The notes under the pieces are model-generated. The model ran no database searches. It was not told the origin of the DNA and saw only the letters and a program-made list of their open reading frames with translations. A stretch of 64,000 bases of DNA, taken from Xestospongia bergquistia (taxonomy: Eukaryota; Porifera; Demospongiae; Haplosclerida; Petrosiidae). The translations under genes were made by a program, and so were the position numbers. Position 1 is the first letter of the stretch. Each line of letters opens with the position of its first letter. Of this stretch, positions 59,501 through 64,000 are shown in pieces. The DNA is taken from assembly GCA_963965975.1 (NCBI GenBank), contig OZ014418.1:7543275-7607274 (forward strand). Reading direction: 5' to 3'.

Positions 59501-62500
59501 ACGACAATGATGAAAGGCAAAAGTAGACGGCCAATGATCTGGTTCAGTTATGGGATCACATTGCATGCTAAGAAATAGGAGTAACATCCCAAGTTAAGGA
59601 GTGATGTGACAAAAGAAGACATTACCATAGCAACGAGTCTGTATCTAAATGATACTCATGTTCAGAGTGATGCTGTTGTTTTATTAAAGATTCTAAACCA
59701 TTTTCCACAACTTGAGTGGGCTCATTAATGGAGGGAGAAGGCTCTGCTAATCCGATACCAGAACAGAGTATACATTCCGGGCTTGTATTCTCAATGTGGA
59801 CAAGCAACTAAAGAGAATGCATAGTTATATATAAACAAAATTAGGAACACCTGGTAACATACATCATTTAATAAGTCTGATGAGTTATGAGGTATACTTT
59901 GCCAACAAGGTGGTACTAAAGGATCTGTAATTAAATCCTCTAGTGGTAGAGATGATGAGGAACGTTCAGAGTCTTCAGCAGTAGAGAGTAGTGATTCTGT
60001 ACTCTCAGCTGCTTTCATCAAAGAGACAGGAAAAGTGTCTGAAGAGTAAAAGAAGCCAAGTAATGAAAAGCCCTACTCTAGCCCACATTTCTCATGTTAC
60101 AACTAATGTAGCTTTGTGGTTTTATTCCCATACACTTTTAATAACAGCTCTTAAGTTATTCTACTTCTGAATAGTTTTAACACTGATCTAGCTGTACCAG
60201 CCTCATAGCCAGATTTTACCACCTGTCTGTAACTTCATTAACAATATTACACATTGACTTTGATGTGGTAAAGTTATCTGACTAAAATCTCCTAACAGCT
60301 CCACAAGTACATTAAGTAATAGTTATGCTATGACATAAGAATGTATTACCTTCTGTTGTAGTGGAATCTTTAGTGCCATAGAGAATACCAGCATCCCAGC
60401 AATATTTACCAGTAATATCACGTAAAATAAAACGACACTGATAATTAGCAGTTGTACAATTATATGGAAGACCAGTGGACTAAAATTTAAAAAATATATA
60501 TACAATTAAATTAGTCACAGCCCTTCATTAAGTGATTACGTTAAAATTTAACTACTACAACAATATCCAAATATGGTAATACAAAGTAATAGAGCTGGAA
60601 TGTTTGGACATGTAAACAACTTACTTCAGTAGGTATTTCTACTATACTCAAAACAGCATTGCCATTTACTGTAAAAAACTAAAGGACATATTATCAGAGA
60701 TCATAGTCGCATATACTAACTTGAACACGAGGAGAATCAAATATTTCTGGGGACAGTTCATCTAAATACTGTAGACTAGGACAATCATGATACACACAGA
60801 CATTACAAGATTGTTGTGCAGCTCCACCCAAAAATGGAAAATGAGTCAATAAATTCATCAAATGAGATATGACCTTGTAATGTAAAGTCAGTAGATGAAC
60901 TTCTAATAGTTAACTCACAGATTGAGCAGCTATGACAATCTGTTCTAGACCTTCTTGTAAGCCAGTTACTAAAATAGTTATTACTGAAATAAATTTTATA
61001 TTTTATAGAAAATATACCATTTTGTCGTCGTGATGATGATCTCGTTGTCTTGTTGGTGCGAGGGGGTGATCTTTCTAGTGGTGCTAAGGTGATTTCAATT
61101 GGAGAAGGTACTTCTGTCAAATCATATGGTATTGTTTCTTCATGGATAGTACTAGCAACATGCAGGACCTAGCATACGTCATGTGATTACTGTGTGACAT
61201 CATGTGACTGTACTTTAAAAATGTTCAACAAGATAGTGTCAGTTAACTTGTCTTCATTAATCATATCTTTAATTGGCAGGGACATTAACCAATCTCTCAA
61301 ACACAAGAGTACTGAGATAACAACCTAAATGTGAGTATGATCCTTTATAATTATCACTAATTAAGTACTTGAACCTTTGATTTCTTCTCAACATCATCCA
61401 TTAATAATAAAGTTGCACTCGCTGAAGTTAATCCTTGAAGTAAACGACAAGGGTAACTAGTACAATATGATAATAAATTGTCACTACATTCAGATATCAA
61501 TGTCAACATGTCTAAAGCTGACATCACAACAGTAATATCAGCAATCTAACGAGGGGAGTGGTTATAAGACAGTAGATGTGGACAACATAAATACCTTTAA
61601 CGTTGCCAATAGAATATCTAGTCCTTCAGTAATATTTTTAGATGGTTTATTATTGATAAGCTCAGAGTAAATACATATACCAACTTGATATATAGCTAAG
61701 CAACGTGAAGATCGTTGAGGTTCTTTTACAGCAGCATCAAACAGTGATCCCATGACACGCTCCTATTAATAAGGTTAGTCCTATTATTAAATAACGGTAA
61801 TTACCTTGAGATGATCTGCTAATACAGTATCTCCTCCAGAGACGGGAACTGGTAGAGGTGTATTACCATATTGATGCAATAGAAAGTACATTGAACCCAA
61901 CAATGTTAACGTATCAGTACGTGGTACCTAATACACATATATATACTATCCATATTACTAAAATATATATAATACCTCTGTGGACTTTGAGTTTAATAAA
62001 TGTGAACAACCAACCAAACAGTCATGAAGGAGAATGGATGATCCAGGTAACCCATAACTTAACAGACAGCAACCAGCTTTAACAGTAACATAAATAGCAT
62101 CCTAGTATGGTAATGATATGGTTAATAAGGAGGTGTGGCTTACTGATATAGGTTGCAGTCCACAATGGATAAGTCGATAGAAATGTGGCATAAAAGTTAT
62201 AGATGGTGCAGAACAGGAAACATGTCGTAATACCATATCACATAACAATTGATAGGCCAATTTACGACCCTCCTGATACTCATGTGACAGGCTACATGCC
62301 TTTAATTAGAATACCATATGACTTGGTCATTGATAATTTCAACTAACTTTAACTGTCCATGGAAGAAACAGTTGTACTGGTGGCATATATTGAGGGAGAG
62401 GGGGTGTGGCTGCATTGTCAAGAGAAACTCCTAAATTACATTCAATCTATTGATATAATACACTAAAGTGCTATTTAAAACAATAGTTACTTCTTGTAGT

Positions 62501-64000
62501 AGCATCCATATTTCTGACACACATTTCATAGCTAATGCATGATTATTTGGACTCTCAATTTTATTGATGTCACCAAGAATTGATAACATGCGTTGCCATA
62601 CCAACGATGCATTCATTGGTAGCCAGCGTGGTTCATCAGTTATAACTTGAGGGTTTGGTGAGTGCCTTTTAACATCATCTATATAATATATTATAATACA
62701 ACAAAGTACAATTATTATTAACTACCTTCATCACATATTATAACAGTCAAGTCTTCTGATTTGGGAGAATATTTAGAGGGCGGACTATGAGATTCTTGAG
62801 GAATATAACGACTAAATAAACCAATTGAAGGTTCTGGTGTATTTGAACTCTTTTCATCAAATGCTTCTTGATGACTTAAACGATTTAATTCTAGATTTTC
62901 ACTCATGGAACGTCTAATTGGCCGAGCACATAAGGGGGTGAAGTCATTTAATGAAATATCAGGATCACTTGATTGATGTTCTAGATCACTGCTATGTGTG
63001 TCATCATTAGAATCTTTAGTGGGTGTGGTCTCAGCTGACTGATTTTCAATAACTAGAGTATCTACCTTTGGAGTAGGTAACTCCCTTGATTCAGGAGTTA
63101 AAATGGGATTAGCAATAACAATGTCTTTGCCTTGTGATGATATATCATCTTTGATTATAAAGTTTGCATGTAAAGATACAGGACTACTTGTAGTAGTAAC
63201 ATGTGGTCCAGGAGATGATGAACGACGTATATCATTTATAGGTGAGTCACGTGGACCTACATCAAATGTACGAACTTTTAATAATCCACTACGATGAACT
63301 GCTGAAGGGACACTTGAAGTTGAGTGTCCTTTATGATGAGATGTTAAAGGTGGATGAATGTTAGTAAATGACTTTTTTCTTTTCCATTCTTGTTCACTGG
63401 CTATTGTTTGAGTTCTTGATCTGTGACGAGTATTTTCTTGTAAATGTTGAAGTGGTAAGTCATCAACATCAACTTGATACACAACACGAGCTAAACAATG
63501 TGTTACATTTCTCATTATATCCTAATTATAGGGGGTATTATTATTAATAATTATTATATTTATATACCGTCCATTGTATAATAACTTGTTTCCAATGAGT
63601 TAAAGATGACAGAATATATTGTAGTTCGTTCCAAAATTCATTAGGTATATTCATTATCATTGATGCTCGGACATAACTTAACAACAAAGTCTGTTAAATT
63701 ATATTGACCTTGTTAACATTAACACAATTGTATTTACCTGAAGTAGCATATCAGCTAAATTACTTCCTAAACTTGTCGATTCTTCAGTGACCTCTCGAAG
63801 TAAAGACTTTGTTAAGTGTAGTAATACTGTTAGTAAGAAAAGCCATCCTTCCCCATCTAAAATCCACTGTTGAGCTATTTCTTGATAGAGTCGTAATATT
63901 CTCCGCCCACTCTCAATTTGGTTTTCTAACATTGGTCCTTCATCTTTAGCTTCATGGCAAAATAGTTGACTTGTATGAGAAATAAACATTTTAACAGCTG
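56545..64000 (-). CDS. RALGAPA: Ral GTPase-activating protein alpha subunit, 5' end outside window
   Basis: RALGAPA is the catalytic subunit of the RalGAP complex. From right to left: helical exons ([38 protein letters not shown]) match the RALGAPA N-terminal region. A long Ser-rich exon (62718-63515) follows, then many small exons. The Rap-GAP domain appears as [73 protein letters not shown] (the Asn of GNDEV is the catalytic Asn thumb), [17 protein letters not shown] and [12 protein letters not shown]. The C-terminal [13 protein letters not shown] is also diagnostic. The last exon ends HNIGNIN at 56545. Exons lost off the right edge include the start. Confidence 0.92.
57440..58354 (-). other. 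Long RALGAPA intron between Rap-GAP exons
   Basis: It lies between the [16 protein letters not shown] exon and the [12 protein letters not shown] exon. AT-rich. I see no coding segment or repeat. Another long intron follows at about 58513-59150. Confidence 0.65.
58513..59150 (-). other. Second long RALGAPA intron
   Basis: It separates the [12 protein letters not shown] exon from the [15 protein letters not shown] exon. AT-rich, no feature recognised. Confidence 0.65.

Noticed and set aside
1-64000. tRNA, rRNA or other structured RNA genes.
   Set aside because: No tRNA A-box/B-box pair or rRNA-like sequence was noticed on reading either strand. A covariance-model scan would be needed to exclude them.

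Overview
The window is animal nuclear DNA: AT-rich (about two thirds A+T by eye), packed with genes on both strands and cut by many short GT-AG introns, often 45-70 bp. The recognisable genes are eukaryotic and include metazoan markers (a FoxG forkhead factor, a RING-PDZ protein, Death and DED domains, RALGAPA, claspin). The compactness, tiny introns, early-animal gene set and very expanded TPR-CHAT/Death families fit a demosponge such as Amphimedon. This is an inference; no species-specific marker was seen.

Layout. 1-2846 (-): 5' two thirds of a SCYL1-type pseudokinase, running off the left edge. 2955-23561 (+): a tandem array of five related or chimeric genes, called A1 to A5 here, plus debris of a duplicated block. 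A1 is an unrecognised protein. A2 is a TPR protein without CHAT. A3 is TPR - CHAT protease - NB-ARC-like module. A4 is repeats - TPR - CHAT remnant - Death domain. A5 is a long helical N-terminus - 144-bp higher-order repeats - TPR - CHAT - NB-ARC-like module. Between A4 and A5 lie a SCYL1 fragment, a 603-bp TTAA-flanked transposable element and an A1 remnant, showing that the array arose by duplication of a block whose edge lay inside SCYL1.

23736-25641 (+) PPP4R2. 25990-30023 (-) RING plus two PDZ domains. 30380-34287 (+) claspin, sharing a bidirectional promoter with an NRF1-type doublet. 34319-35662 (-) two NPC2-like secreted ML proteins. 35823-37617 (+) NDUFAF7. 37614-39713 (-) TADA2B. 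39848-43499 (+) a long coiled-coil protein. 43541-48493 (+) MED16, with a DED-domain gene (43815-45128, -) nested in an intron. 48477-49532 (-) RCCD1-like. 49756-50778 (+) GRHPR-like. 50775-52253 (-) GDPGP1. 52279-53883 (+) TRMT5. 54536-55879 (+) FoxG. 56545 to beyond 64000 (-) RALGAPA with its Rap-GAP domain.

The housekeeping genes cover ER-Golgi traffic, checkpoint control, transcription, tRNA modification and complex I assembly. They are linked by extreme compaction: two convergent pairs have stop codons interlocked in one TTAA, one convergent pair overlaps by 17 bp, and one divergent pair has start codons 25 bp apart. The accessory part is the A array. In its complete members a sensor-like TPR region, a CHAT caspase-like peptidase with intact His and Cys, and an NB-ARC-like module that keeps Walker B but has lost the P-loop lysine sit in one chain. 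A neighbouring member swaps the protease for a Death domain. This is the best candidate for an undescribed innate-immune or cell-death system. Its function is inferred from domain content only.
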